Origin: Microbotryum silenes-acaulis
Taxonomy: Eukaryota; Basidiomycota; Microbotryomycetes; Microbotryales; Microbotryaceae
Length of the DNA: 64,000 nucleotides
Assembly (NCBI GenBank): GCA_003665825.1
Contig: QPFY01000011.1
Coordinates: forward strand, 1,231,232-1,295,231
Direction: 5' to 3'
Both the position numbers and the translations under genes were made by a program. Positions 45,405 through 56,495 of the stretch are shown in pieces; positions within the stretch are counted from its first letter, which is position 1; each line of letters begins with the position of its first letter. The notes beneath the pieces are model-generated. The model saw only the letters and a list, made by a program, of their open reading frames with translations, did no database searches and was not told the origin of the DNA.

Positions 45405-46196
45405 AGTCAATTCGAGCGCGCTGCAGCGAGGTAGCGATGAAGCGATGAGCAAAGTCGCGGTAGTTACTGAAACCGGGGCTGGACGGGATCCACAGGTGAC
45501 GCGATCGGGCTATAGGCTGCTATAGGAGGCTATAGTAGGCCGCGCTCCAAGCGCCGTGGCCGGTTGCCAAAGGCGACCAACGGGCGCGCCGAGCGAGTCG
45601 AAAGGGGAGTGCTATCATAGTGTGCGGTGTGAATCACTCCCTCTTGCTTCGCTCGCAACATCGCCTGTGGCTCGCTCGAAACTTCATTATTTTTTGCTTT
45701 CCCGCCCGCCTCCCCGGTTTGCCTCCCCTTGCTTGCGCTGCCCCGCCGGTTTCTTCGCGGGGCCTTGTCGTGGGGACATTCGCCCCCAAGCCCAATTCAA
45801 GCCATTTATTGATCATGTTCATCAATAGAGAACGGCACAAACGTCGTTCAGTCGGAGACTGCTCGTCGTTTTTAACTTGGCCGACACGAGACGTTCGACG
45901 AGCGACAATAGCGCCCAACGATTGGCAACGCGCCGCACAAGAGAGGCGCGGCAGCCAGCGCGGCACGAAAAACCCAAGCTACCGCACCGCATCATGACGC
46001 ACGTCACCGCTCCGGCTCGGCGATCGACACAGCTGGCTCAATTCTGTGCTGCAGGATGGCGTGCGCACAAAAAAATAGAAGACGGCCCAAAACTTTTCAT
46101 GCAGACCTGGCTCGCGCCTTGTTGATGGGTGATGATATATAAATGCCCACATGCATACTAGGGTCTATCTCTCCTATTCAATCCCTCGATCCCTAA
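45405..46196. other. Intergenic region
   Basis: About 790 bp, with imperfect GGCTATAG-type repeats near 45508-45540 and no credible coding exon. Probably 3' flank of URA6 and upstream DNA of the truncated gene. Confidence 0.35.
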
Positions 46197-47727
46197 TTAG
46201 TACTGGTTCAACACGGGTTCAACACCCTTGACGATGGAAGCGTAGACTTGATCGATCGTTTTCGATGAGTCGATCTTTCAATTCGGTCATGGCAAGGAAG
46301 ATGCATTCATGTCAGCAGCCAAAACCCAGTCCTCGCGAATGACCGCCGACTCGGACTGACCTCGACGACCTTGCCCTTCTCCCGGTAGTAGTCGACAACG
46401 GGCATAGAGGTGTCGATAAAAGTCTCTATAGTGGAGGAAACCACCGGCATTCCCCAAATCACATGGTCAGCGCCTGATCCCGAGTGTATTGCCAGAGAAG
46501 GGGTATTTTGGCGAGAATGCAACACTCACTGAAACGCTTCTTGATGCTCTCGGCGTTGTCGTCGTCTCGCCCACTCGTCTTGCCACGCTCCAACAATCGC
46601 TCTTGGAGAATCTCCTCCGGGCAAACCAAGAACAAGACGAGCGAAGAAGGGCATACCTGTGGGGAAGCAATTCAGCTGCCATCAGCGCTCACTCTGCCGT
46701 ATCGCTAATTCAACTCCACCATGACCTTCCTCCTCAACTCACACTCTCATCAAACTTGATCGCCTGATCCATCTTTCTTGGGAACCCATCGACGAGGAAC
46801 CTCTTATTGTCCGCATCTTTAGCCATGGCGTCGCTCATCCCGTTGGACAAAAGTTGGATCGTCACTTCCATAGGCACGATCTTGCCTTCGGTGATGTACT
46901 CTTTGATCATGGCGCCGACTTTGGAGTCGGGTCGTTGTTGTTCGGCTCGGAGGAGATCACCGGCTATTTGAAAACGGATTGACGGAGTGCGAGGGTGGGT
47001 CGTGGCGGAAGGGAGCACAGTAGTGCACGTTAGTTCATGGGAACGTCAGATACGAGAAGGCCAACGGTCGTGTCTGCTCACCCGAGAGATGAACGAATCG
47101 GTAATCATCGACCAAGCGAGCGCATTGCGTGCCCTTGCCTATTCATCCACCGGTACGACGCGTCGACAAAGAGATGGGGAAGGGATGATGACGTGCCGCG
47201 CGCGTCAGTTATCACGACTCGACAACCACACACACCGCGACCAAGGGACATGAGAATGACTGACCTGCTCCTGGGCCACCGAGAACAAAGATGACGGTCA
47301 CTTCTTTCGGGTTGAACTTGGGCTGGTCCGAAGACGAGCTGGAGTCGACGGGGGCCATCGTTGCGGGTGCTGCTGGTGGTGGTGGTGGTGGAGGTGGTGG
47401 GGCAGTCTTGGGATCGGGCAAAGAATCGGCAAAAGGGAGGTAGTCTGGATCCACGGTCCCTGGTGTTGGAGGGGTGACGGTGATGGGGATGACCGAATCG
47501 ATGAGTGTCGTGGTCTTGTTGGTGCGGGCGGAAGAGGAGGGACCGGCAGCCGCGTCGGCGGTGGGCGAGAAGGTCGTCGCCGAGGCCGCCAGGCGGTGTG
47601 GGTGGGCCGAAGCAATGGACGAGGTCGCGGTCCAGGCTGAGGAAGGTGAGGGCGCTTCGGTCTTTTGATTCGAAGGTGCGGAAATGCCGATGATGAGACT
47701 CTTGAGTCGTTTGAACAAGGGGGCCAT
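46197..47727 (-). CDS. URA6: UMP-CMP kinase (uridylate kinase)
   Basis: Phosphorylates UMP and CMP with ATP in pyrimidine nucleotide synthesis. Exons (descending): 47727-47265, 47138-47082, 46963-46743, 46656-46530, 46425-46361, 46274-46197; 336 aa with consistent phases. Adenylate-kinase fold motifs are complete: P-loop GGPGAGKGTQC split by intron 1, VHLSAGDLLRAEQQRP (UMP/CMP kinase signature), EGKIVPMEVTIQLL, FLVDGFPRKMDQA, the LID region LLERGKTSGRDDDN, and TSMPVVDYYREKGKVVEIDSS. The first 130 residues are a Ser/Pro-rich extension with a poly-Pro run, absent from yeast Ura6 (204 aa); it may be a targeting or regulatory region, or translation may start later (MAPVDSSSS). Confidence 0.93.
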
Positions 47728-47806
47728 TCAGAGCTCGGAGAGGCGTTCAGAGCACTGCTTGTGGGGGGGGCCCGAGAGGCGGCGTGGGGAGATCAGGCCC
47801 GTCTCC

Positions 47807-47998
47807 TCAGAGGGGATTGGGGAACTCTCGTTTGCTCGAGCGATTGTCCGTATGTCGTCGGTGCAAGACCTGACGGTAAGCGAGGATCGAGACGCCGACG
47901 ATGGCGACGAACGAGAGCGGCCACGTGAGGGAGGAAGTCGTCGCCTTCGCTCGGGTGATAGGGGGCGGTCGAGGCGCACCGGGGCGCGCTGCAGGCAT
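47807..47998 (-). CDS. Small single-membrane-span protein (possible)
   Basis: 63-codon ATG-initiated frame: a basic, Pro-rich N terminus (MPAARPGAPRPPPITRAK), one hydrophobic segment (LSFVAIVGVSILAYR), then a basic hydrophilic tail. This layout resembles small mitochondrial inner-membrane proteins. It lies 80 bp upstream of URA6 on the same strand. No family was recognised, and a frame this short could be chance. Confidence 0.35.
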   Translation of the reverse strand: MPAARPGAPRPPPITRAKATTSSLTWPLSFVAIVGVSILAYRQVLHRRHTDNRSSKREFPNPL

Positions 47999-48701
47999 GA
48001 GCTTGGTAAGTTGCTGATCGATGATTGAAACGGACTTGTGCTACAAGAACGCCAAGCGTGTGGATGGGATGGGGGCTTTCTACAGCTTGCTCGGAAGAAG
48101 TTCGGACTCGAGCTTATTTCCCCGGCGAGCGTGCGCGAAGGGCGATGCGCCCGATTTGGATCAAGGCGCGTCATTCACGGTCACTGATCCGATGCACTGA
48201 GCGCAGCGGTGCAATCGACCACGATACGCTTTCCCAGGGTCGCTTCTCTGTCTCCCGTTTTCTATCAGCCACCTACAGTCACACTTACGTAGCCCGTCAT
48301 GTTGTTTGGCCTCCTTAGACCCGTCACAAGATCACCGTCGACTGTGAGTCCGAGTCAGCTTGTCGGCCTCCGCCCCCTTGTGGTGCCGCGGGTGGGGCCC
48401 AACCTTCAGCGTGTCTTGCTTGTGCTGAACACCCTCATCCCGTGCATCTGATGATGGCCCACACAGGTTGTTCGCTCTATCTACACGACAAGAAGCACTG
48501 CACTGCGATTGTCTAGGAGAACTTATGCCACCCCTTCCAGCGCTGTAAGCACTACCGAGCCTGCAGATTTGTACAACAGTACTTGACACAGATCAAGGAG
48601 GGTTGCATTCTATACTAGAAACTTCCTGGAGGAACGAGTGGCTTGACAACTCCGATTACTATCGTCTTGGCACTCGGGGGAGGAGCATTCCTTTACACCG
48701 C
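47999..48701. other. Intergenic region / possible upstream exons
   Basis: About 700 bp. Just before the next gene, an alternative frame encodes a hydrophobic TPITIVLALGGGAFLYTA segment (about 48647-48702), which could be an additional exon of that gene if spliced differently. Nothing else recognised. Confidence 0.3.
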
Positions 48702-49425
48702 ATGTCAGTCTGGGGAGTCTCGGCATCCGCAGAGGAGGAAACCCCCTATTTCCTGAGCGTGACAACAGAGGCTGAAGCTTTCCGCCTGACTCGAGCAGAT
48801 GTGAAAGAGGAGGAGTTGATCCATCCGCACCTTCCTAGCAAGGACATCATGGAAATGACTCAGAGCGAACAAGTCGATCTGGTGAAACACTGGAAGGCCG
48901 GCCATGAGAAGCGTGAGTTTTCGAAACTAAGCCCTGCAGAGTCACGACTTTGACACCATCGATCAAGTCTCGACACCGTCTTGTTACTTCAATACTCGTT
49001 CGCTTTCTAATATCCATCAATCTCGTCTCCTTTATAGGCGTGGCACTCGAACGGGCACACAAAGCTGCGCTGGACAAAGAATTGGCCCGAATCGAAGAAG
49101 CACACCCTGGAGCCCTCGAACGCCGCAAAGAATGCGAAGAACGCAGGGCCAAGATTAAGGCCCACGAGGTTATGTTGATGCAACACCGTCATGCCGAAGG
49201 ATGCCCGCACATGGGAGGGAAGATGCAGAGTTGGGCTGAGAGGAAGCGCGCTCAGGTAAGTCCCCATTCTGGCGGTTTGGCAAACCCCGAGAGCGACCGA
49301 ACTGAATGGCACTCACCGATCGCTGATACCTCGTCATCACACTACAGGCGGCGGAAGACATCAAGACAGATTTCAAGATGGAAGCGCTGCAAAAGAAGCT
49401 GGAGGAGCAAGGCGTCAAATTCTAG
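48702..49425 (+). CDS. Small coiled-coil protein, function unknown
   Basis: Exons 48702-48912, 49038-49255 and 49348-49425; 168 aa with consistent phases. After MSVWGVSASAEEE comes a mixed region (EAFRLTRADVKEEELIHPHL), then a long charged helix rich in Glu, Arg and Lys (ALERAHKAALDKELARIEEA; ERRKECEERRAKIKAHEVML), a His/Cys patch HRHAEGCPHMGGKM, and a final helix ending EEQGVKF. No family recognised. The start is uncertain: a hydrophobic reading directly upstream in another frame hints at a missed first exon. Confidence 0.55.
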
Positions 49426-49762
49426 AGTGAACGGCAGTCACCTTGCAGTTGGTATGCGATGTCGACTTCGTCTTCGTAGCTGAAAGTCCGCAGCGGACCT
49501 GCCTGTGCAAAATGGGCATGCCATCTGATCGAGTAGGTTTAGCGAAAAGAACGGTACCATCTGGGTACAATAATTAAGCAAGGCAATTCCGTGAAAGGAA
49601 CGAATTTGGCAGCTCTCTGTCCTGTCGGCTTTCGCTCGCTCCCCGCCGAGTCTGAGTTAAGCACGAATAGTATTGCGACCTCCTTGCGTAAGACTAGTAT
49701 TGAGGGGAGCTTGCTATGAGCCAGCTCTGGATGAGACATTGCCACCAATGTCATTGTTTCTA
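49426..49762. other. Convergent spacer at the edge of the accessory block
   Basis: 337 bp between the stop of the small coiled-coil gene and the stop of the minus-strand kinase-like gene. No other feature; the repeat-rich accessory region begins here. Confidence 0.4.
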
Positions 49763-52154
49763 TTAATTTGGAACCACTTTCTGCTTTTTTAGTCCCCGGA
49801 AGGAAGGTTTGAAGTTGAGGGTAGCGAGGTTCCAGTCGATCAAGCACAGCGAACCATCATCGCGCAGCAGCACGTTACGGAGCTTCCGGTCCGAATGATC
49901 GACCCCATGCTTGTCGAATAGACAGTAAGCGTTGCTGTGGAGAGACGGACCTCCGATGGATCAGCAAGCTATAGTAGCCTTAGAGGACGCGAACACACTA
50001 CTAGAGCCGTGTAGCTCACTCGACCGTCTGTTGAAGTTCCTCGTTCGATCGCTCAGACCGTCGGATCGGCCGCCCTCCGTAACCCATGATTAAAGCGATT
50101 GAATGGCCACGAGGACTTTGGAAGGTTCCGTAATAAGCAGGGAGGAACGCGCGAGCATTTTTCGGGAGGAGCGGAAAGATGTGTTCGTAAAAGAGCGATT
50201 CTCGGATCCCGGCTTCCAGCTTGTCGTCTTCGAACAGCTTGATGGCCACTGGTCGGTCGGTCGGGATCGAGCTTGAGCTGGGGCAGTTCGCAATCCCCTC
50301 GCAAGATGGTCCGGCTTGTAACCTGTCTACTTCATGAGCCTTCGAGCCCTCCTCAGCCCTCAGAACCAGGTCTTTTAATCCGAGAGCGTTGAATACGAGT
50401 TTACCAGCAGTCACGGAGCCGAATCCTCCTCTCCCCAGGAGTTGCACCGCAGCGAGGAGCGGTAAAGTGTCGACTTTGATCTCCCTCAAATTGGACAAAG
50501 TGACAGAGCTCTTCTTACGTCCACCCTGTTCGCCCAGGGGTTTCGAAAGATAAGCCAACAACGCGGGGGAGAGGTGGATAAGGCGATGACTCGTTCTGTG
50601 TCGGGGGGCTGCCAGGGTTTTGCCCGGCTTGCCAACGACTCGAATATAACAGCTTCGAGACGTATGCCCAGGTTGTTCCATTCGAACTTGCCAAGAACTA
50701 TCCGCACCTAAGATCCTAGGAGGGGTTGTCAGCTCCCCGCGCACTGCCGACCTCGGTGAAGATACTGAAGGATTGATATCCTCTTGCGATTGTGGTTGAG
50801 ATTGCTTACCGGCCACACCGTAGTGTTCAATCTCGCCTGGATAGCGAGCTCCTTGGTGGTCCATACGTCAGAGGCGATCGGTTTCGTGGATCCCGTGTCC
50901 TCCAGTCCTCCACTTGGTTCTTTCTCGGCCCCTTCCTCGGCATGTCTAGCTTGCCCACCGCCACCGGAATCACGGCTGGGACCATCGGAATCTCTCCTCG
51001 CACCAAATAGAGATTTGAGGGACTCGTGGGACGGAAGTGGCACATTGACAAGGTAGTCCAGTATAGTGGCGAGGAACAGAAGCGGAATGGATTTCGCCAA
51101 AAAATGAAATGGAAATCGATCCCGATCCATGAGGGTCGTGCCAATTTTAAAGATTGGCGTATAAATGAGGCCAACTTCTTGATTGTTGTTCGGATTGGTG
51201 ACTGTGAGGAAATCAGAAGGTGACTTAGGGATGAGCAAGCTCATTCGTCATGACCAATCCGACTTACCCGACTCGGCCAGAATGGCGAAATGAGTGCTCA
51301 TCATGATGCCGAAGCGCACCGGTACCTCGACTTTACCCGTCTTTGGGTCACGTTGAATTGCAGACTGCATCCTCCAGGCAAGCTGGAGGCCCAAGGAAAG
51401 GTACAGTTGGCAATATAGTGACCGTTGAGTGAAGCACGAGGGAATGCAAGATGCTCACCTTGTTCAGCATCGCCTGTGTGCCGTGGCTCCTGCCGCATGG
51501 ATCGAGCGGGATCGGCTCACCCTCGTTGAGGAAGAACTTGCACTCGTCCTCGCGCGCAAACAGGTTCGGCTGACATCCAAAGGTCAGGAAGCTCGAGTCT
51601 TCCTCAAACGATATGGTCGTGTTGGACGCCACCGTCGTATGAGTATGCCGCAGAGCGAACGTGATACCGCGAGGAATATGGGTTTGATCAGGGTCCTCGG
51701 GGCTGGAGTGAAGAATGTAACGACCGCCGTTCAGCTTGTTGACGTCCTCGCCAAGCTGGGCCTGGTACTCTTGCAGCAGAAACATGACGAGGGGGTCGAG
51801 TAATCGTGTACGCAGGTCGTGCACGCTGACTGTGCACTGGGGTGAGTTCGTACAGAAGAGTCGTGCTTTCCCAATGATCATGAGCAGTGCGCACGCCTCG
51901 TGGAACACGGATTCCACCATCTTGTGCTCGCGGAGAAAGCCCAGTAACGCGTTTTCCACACGTTCTTGAAGTGAGGTATCCAGTATTGCTGAGACTGGGA
52001 GCTGTGACGAGGGAGGAAGGGGGGCTCCTTGGAAGGGCTCGCCGATCGCACGGTAGCTGAAGTCGTCCAACCTGCCGCAAGGGTCATGATCAGAGGATGA
52101 TCCCTCGGGCAGTACTGTGAATGGGGAGCAAAAAAAATCTTGGTTGGGATTCAT
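49763..52154 (-). pseudogene. Protein-kinase-like gene, copy A, one frameshift
   Basis: Best-preserved member of a local family. Exons (descending): 52154-51459, 51364-51268, 51201-50810, 50707-50020, 49934-49763. The N-terminal domain is unfamiliar (SYRAIGEPFQG, LLGFLREHKMVES, FLTFGCQPNLFARE). It is followed by VPVRFGIMMSTHFAILAES and a variable Gly/Glu linker. The kinase-like part has a Gly lo loop LLGRGGFGSV, the Lys in PVAIKLF, catalytic loop DHSDRKLRNVLL (HSD in place of HRD) and LIDWNLA where DFG normally stands. This resembles fungus-specific FunK1-type kinases. A one-base deletion near 50645 (GAG followed by TCG, against GAG-GTC in copy C) shifts the frame between the linker and the kinase domain. 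All other junctions keep phase. It may be a recent pseudogene or a sequencing error in an intact gene. Confidence 0.7.
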
Positions 52155-52830
52155 AATCCGATGAGTAGACGCCTGACCCTGGAACAGGTGAGACCGGTTC
52201 ACTCTCCCACCGAAAAGGGAGAGTGGGGGCTCTGGGCCACCGTGCCACGAACTTCAAGTAGCGTTCGAATCTCTAACAAATCTGTCAAACTATGTCTTAG
52301 TAAACATCCACAATTTTATATCTGACTACCCAAGAATAATATTTGACTACCTAGAAAAGAAAACAGAGACAAACATGATCAGAACCCAGGTGGCTTGACG
52401 CCACTGCACTAGTATAGGCTGTTCTCACGATGCCGCGACGTCACTAGCTCCCCCTTGTTTTTCCTCCTCTCCCTGTCCTTATCCCCTTTCCCACTCTCCC
52501 ATTCGGTTTGGTCCCTCACAGCGTCTTCAATTCTTCAATTTTCAGTCGCCACATCATTTGGAAATCTTCACATCCTCCTTTCGATACTTCTGCTCGGATT
52601 GCTTCTGCTTCAGCTCCCGTCAGTGGTAGTCACCAAGTGACGAGTCAGAGGCTCCGATAGCGCCAGTGTCGGGGCGACGACATTTCGGCTCGAGGTGATG
52701 GACATCTACGGTAATTGCGCCTGCTTCAACTCGAATCATTGATCAGTGGTACGTAACTGTGACTTATCTGGGGATATTGAGACCCACTAGAAGATCCGAC
52801 GTGAGCAAGGCGACGGCGACCTCGTACTTC
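52155..52830. other. Spacer between kinase-like copies A and B
   Basis: About 675 bp, AT-rich near 52255-52380 and CT-rich near 52455-52530. It holds the promoter side of copy A. No other feature recognised. Confidence 0.35.
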
Positions 52831-53601
52831 TGCCGATTGGTAGCGGTCGACGCCCGCGCCCACAGAAGCACTGGCATGGTGGTAAGCAAGTGCGAACGGT
52901 CGCCAAAAGAAAGAGAAGGTGATCACCTTGATGAGGATGCCGCTCGTGTGCGGAGTTTCGGGTAAAGTGGCGTCGAGCTTGACGACCGCAGTCTGAGCGA
53001 ATCGGAACTCGTCATTCGGGAAGCGAGGTCGCCCGTCGTGGTGCTCTTCAGCGTACCCGTTGATCACCGAATCCCTCTTGCACTCGAACGACACGACCGA
53101 TCGCACTTCTTCCTTGATTAGAAGTACGAAGTCGCCGTCGCCTTGCAGGCGCCGGGCCTTCATGTGGAGATGGTGGGAATCCTCGCCGCGAGCCTCAAGT
53201 TGCGCTTTTGAGGCTCGGAATTTGGGCAAGATGAGATCGAGCATAGAGGAGTCCCACCATCTCCACGTTGAGACCCGACGCCAGCAAGGCGACGGCGACT
53301 TCGTACTTCTAATCAAGGAAGAAGTGCGATCGGTCGTGTCGTTCGAGTGCAAGAGGGATTCGGTGATCAACGGGTACGCTGAAGAGCACCACGACGGGCG
53401 ACCTCGCTTCCCGAATGACGAGTTCCGATTCGCTCAGACTGCGGTCGTCAAGCTCGACGCCACTTTACCCGAAACTCCGCACACGAGCGGCATCCTCATC
53501 AAGGTGATCACCTTCTCTTTCTTTTGGCGACCGTTCGCACTTGCTTACCACCATGCCAGTGCTTCTGTGGGCGCGGGCGTCGACCACTATCCAATCGGCA
53601 A
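52831..53601. repeat. Inverted repeat, about 300-350-bp arms, about 70-bp loop
   Basis: Bases about 52846-53156 and 53284-53585 are essentially exact reverse complements; weaker similarity extends out to about 52831/53601 and in to about 53181/53251. Both strands are open over the arms and encode the same peptide of about 100 residues, containing VVSFECKRDSVINGYAEEH and KVITFSFFWRPFALAYHHAS. A hairpin RNA would be long and almost perfectly paired. Confidence 0.9.
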
Positions 53602-54150
53602 TTACGAGCAAGCACCACGGGACCGAGACGCGGTTTAGCACCATGATCTGCGGTGCTTATATCGGATTCGTCGGCGAAAGGGGTGAGCACAGAGCTTCGG
53701 TAGCGGACGCACTTGCGCACTGTTCTGATATCCCGACAGATACCTGTGCGAGCCCAGTCAACCGTCCCAACATGCCAACCGATGGCGATTTTGGGGTGCT
53801 GTATAGCGACGTCTCCCAAAGCATCCGCGACACCAAGTTCGAGCCGGCAATCCGATCCCCTTCGCTGAAAGATCGAACGACGAGGTTCAGCAACTGATAT
53901 GGTGAGCTCTTATGGAAAGGGGGGCATACTGTCCTACTTCTACAGGTCACTGATGCGTGTGATTTGGTTCTCCATAGTGATGCCTACAGACTGTTCGAAA
54001 AGTATGCCAGGGTCGATCATACGGAGTGCAACTCGTCAGCGATGCCGCTACGGCTCGTTGTGCTTGATCGACTGGAATCTCGCCACTTCAACTTTCAAAG
54101 TCCCTACTTTCGTAGACTGAAGAAGCCCAAGCCGGATCCCGAGGGTTAGA
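53261..54150 (+). pseudogene. Protein-kinase-like gene fragment, copy B
   Basis: Plus-strand remains of the same family. The right arm of the inverted repeat encodes the central domain. It is followed by RFSTMICGAYIGFVGERG, which lines up with RFGIMMSTHFAILAES of copy A. The end is a kinase C-lobe remnant (53964-54150) with YRLFEKYARVDHTE and, in another frame, SLCLIDWNLAT. Several frame changes and missing segments (no glycine loop found) mark it as a pseudogene. Its upstream half has been replaced by the inverted partial copy. Confidence 0.65.
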
Positions 54151-55783
54151 TTCGATGTCACCAGCGGCAAAGGCTCAGCCAGGAGCCAGCTTACATCGAT
54201 CTTCGCTCACTTTCAGTCCTTTTGGGGCGGGCTCACCATACTATTAACTCAAGACGTCAGACGTCAGACGTCAGACTCGGCAGAGAGGGAGCAAAACTCG
54301 GTAGGCAACGGAATGCAGGTTACTTGACAAAGCTGCCCCCCTCATTCTCAACACCAATATGGTGACAGCTATCAAATTCAAGGATATGTGTTGCAATTTT
54401 ACGATCAAGTCGCAAGATCTCAGGTTTTGAGGTGTGCATTAGTGATACCGCACGGCCCATCCGACTTACGAATTGCACGTGAATTTGTCGACGACATGAC
54501 GTCGGACAAGAGCAGTGCTCTCAGTCTCTTTCCTTGCTTCTCCCTCGACTCATTTCACCCAATTTTCCACCCCAGTCCTCAGAGTTTCTATGTACTTGCC
54601 AGTAGGTTCGGCGGTGCGCTACCACGCACCTCTTCACACTGCGACACAACTTCGACCTTTGGTAGTTGCACTGAGTACTGAAGCATCCGGTTCAATGAGA
54701 ATTGCTCTCCGTTCGGCGGACGAAAATCCAAGGCCAGCTTCAATTGATAGTTCATCAGATCTTGACTGCCTCGGCCACTGCAAGAGAACAGCAGATATAA
54801 GTTGATCCATGATAAAAATTCTACCCCATGCAGCACGGAACCCGAGACCGTCGATGCAAGAAAGAAACAAAAGCTTTGACGATTGTGATGCTGAAATTGG
54901 TGTAAATCAGTGCCGACCTGAATCGTCCTCGGAGGTGCAGCTCAGACGGAGTTGCAGACACATACCATAATCCAAGTCAGAAATGCAGATCTGAGCAAAC
55001 ACCCGAGACTATAGATTGTTGATCGATTGAACACCGGCACTCGCAGCGCCTTTCCATCACACTGCAGCGCCTGCCACTTAGCACCCCGGTGGGCAGTTTA
55101 GACAGTAAAGTTGCCAAGAAGATTCTTCGGGTTGAGGCGGAAAGGCAGTGGGTCAAGTGCTCTGTTCAGACCGACGATCCAGACGTTCTTATTAGCAAGT
55201 CAGGTGAATCATGCGCTACTTAGACGATTGGACTCACCGACTACCTCACGTGTCCGCTGAACTTCGGCTGCGAAGTCATGTCCGGGAAGAGAGAGAAAAG
55301 TCGGCGACGCCCTACCGCCGTCCGCGTCGGAGAAATGCTGCTCACCTCGACTGTCTTGAACCGCTACACTGTCTTGAGCCGCTATTCTGTACCGTTCAAC
55401 ACTCGACGCGGAAACCTTGATCCGCTCCCTCAGACCCTGGATGTGGCCGCTGTGTATCGTCTGTGACCCTGTCGAAATGGATGCTTACCTAGTCAGTACC
55501 AACTCGCCCAGCAAGCTTCGCTTGAAGCAGTAATTTTGTTGCCCACCTGATACGGGATTTGCTGAACCAAGGAACGCAGTCTTGCCGACTCACGCTTTGA
55601 ACTCGTCACGAGGATTAAACGCGAGAAGCGGACCGGGTGGCGCTTCTCTACATACTAGGCCCAACTCTATCCCGTCGTCATTTTCGTGTCGCGCCTGTAG
55701 CGCCGATTTGAAACTTCAACAGCCAAAGGAACCAGTCCATGCAAAGGTAGCGATGACCCGGCGCACTTAGCACTTCCGTCGGT
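54151..55783. other. Accessory DNA containing duplicated segment, copy 1
   Basis: It contains an AGACGTC tandem triplicate near 54251-54272 and the first copy of a segment duplicated at 57.4-58.1 kb, interrupted here by about 600 bp. Short open frames only; no recognised gene. Confidence 0.4.
54240..55650. repeat. Duplicated segment, copy 1 (split by a 600-bp insertion)
   Basis: Matches 57370-58134 in two blocks: about 54262-54495 and about 55104-55650. The blocks are contiguous in the other copy, so about 600 bp (54496-55103) is inserted here or lost there. Shared stretches include TCAAATTCAAGGA, GTTGCAATTTTAC and TACCGTTCAACACTCGAC. Confidence 0.75.
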
Positions 55784-56190
55784 ATGCTGCCGGGTTCAGA
55801 GAAGGAAGAAGCTTTGGACCGCTCGATGGACACGGCTGCGGATTCCTGCTCGGCGAAGGCGAAGCGGGACCCGGTGCCAGCTGCCATGCGAGACGAAATC
55901 GTCCTGCCTCGAATGCTCACCGGTTTCTTCAAGTTTCTCGAACGACACAGCTTGGTTGATGAGGTTTTGGAACTTGCGAACAAGCTCGTCCAAACATCCA
56001 TGCCGGACAACGATGCTTCACCGAGCAAGAATGCGCCAACTTCGCGGTCCAACTCGTTCCTCGCTTCTTGGAACCCATGCTCGACCTGATCAGACCTCGC
56101 TACTTGGCAGCCGGGAGCACCCCCGCAGCCGATCCCCGGAATCGAGGCGCGTCCGGGGTCACATTTAACTCGAACGAGAGGAGAGAGCAC
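55784..56190 (+). pseudogene. Protein-kinase-like gene fragment, copy D (N-terminal domain)
   Basis: Plus-strand frame starting MLPGSEKEEALDRSMDTA. Its MLTGFFKFLERHSLVDEV matches the LLGFLREHKMVESVF helix of copy A, and a second frame continues with CANFAVQLVPRFLEPMLDLI, matching CTVSVHDLRTRLLDPLVMFL of copy A. The change of frame in between and the absence of downstream domains indicate a pseudogene fragment. It forms the left arm of an inverted repeat. Confidence 0.55.
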
Positions 56191-56495
56191 AATTGCTCGT
56201 CTATCTCAAGGATCATATTGCCGTCGCCTTGCTGACGGCGATCCATTCTTGGACTTTGAATGGTCGAGCCCCAAACTGGGACGCCGTGCCGGGGTTCGGG
56301 TGCTCCCGGCTCCCAAGTATTAGCGAGGCATGATTAGGTCGAGCATTGGCTCCAAGAAGTGAGGCACGAGTTGGATCGTGAAGTTGGCGCATTCGTGCTC
56401 GGTAACGCATCGTTGTCCCGGATGGATGTTTTAGATGAGTTTGTTCGCAAGTTCCAAAACCTCGTCGACTAAGCTGTGTCGTTCGAGGTAGGACG
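55936..56495. repeat. Third inverted repeat, diverged arms of about 190-210 bp
   Basis: Bases about 55936-56125 (plus) reappear as the reverse complement at about 56283-56495, with roughly one difference in eight and a spacer of about 160 bp. The unit is part of the N-terminal domain of the kinase-like family (copy D). Older than the other two inverted repeats, judging by divergence. Confidence 0.75.
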
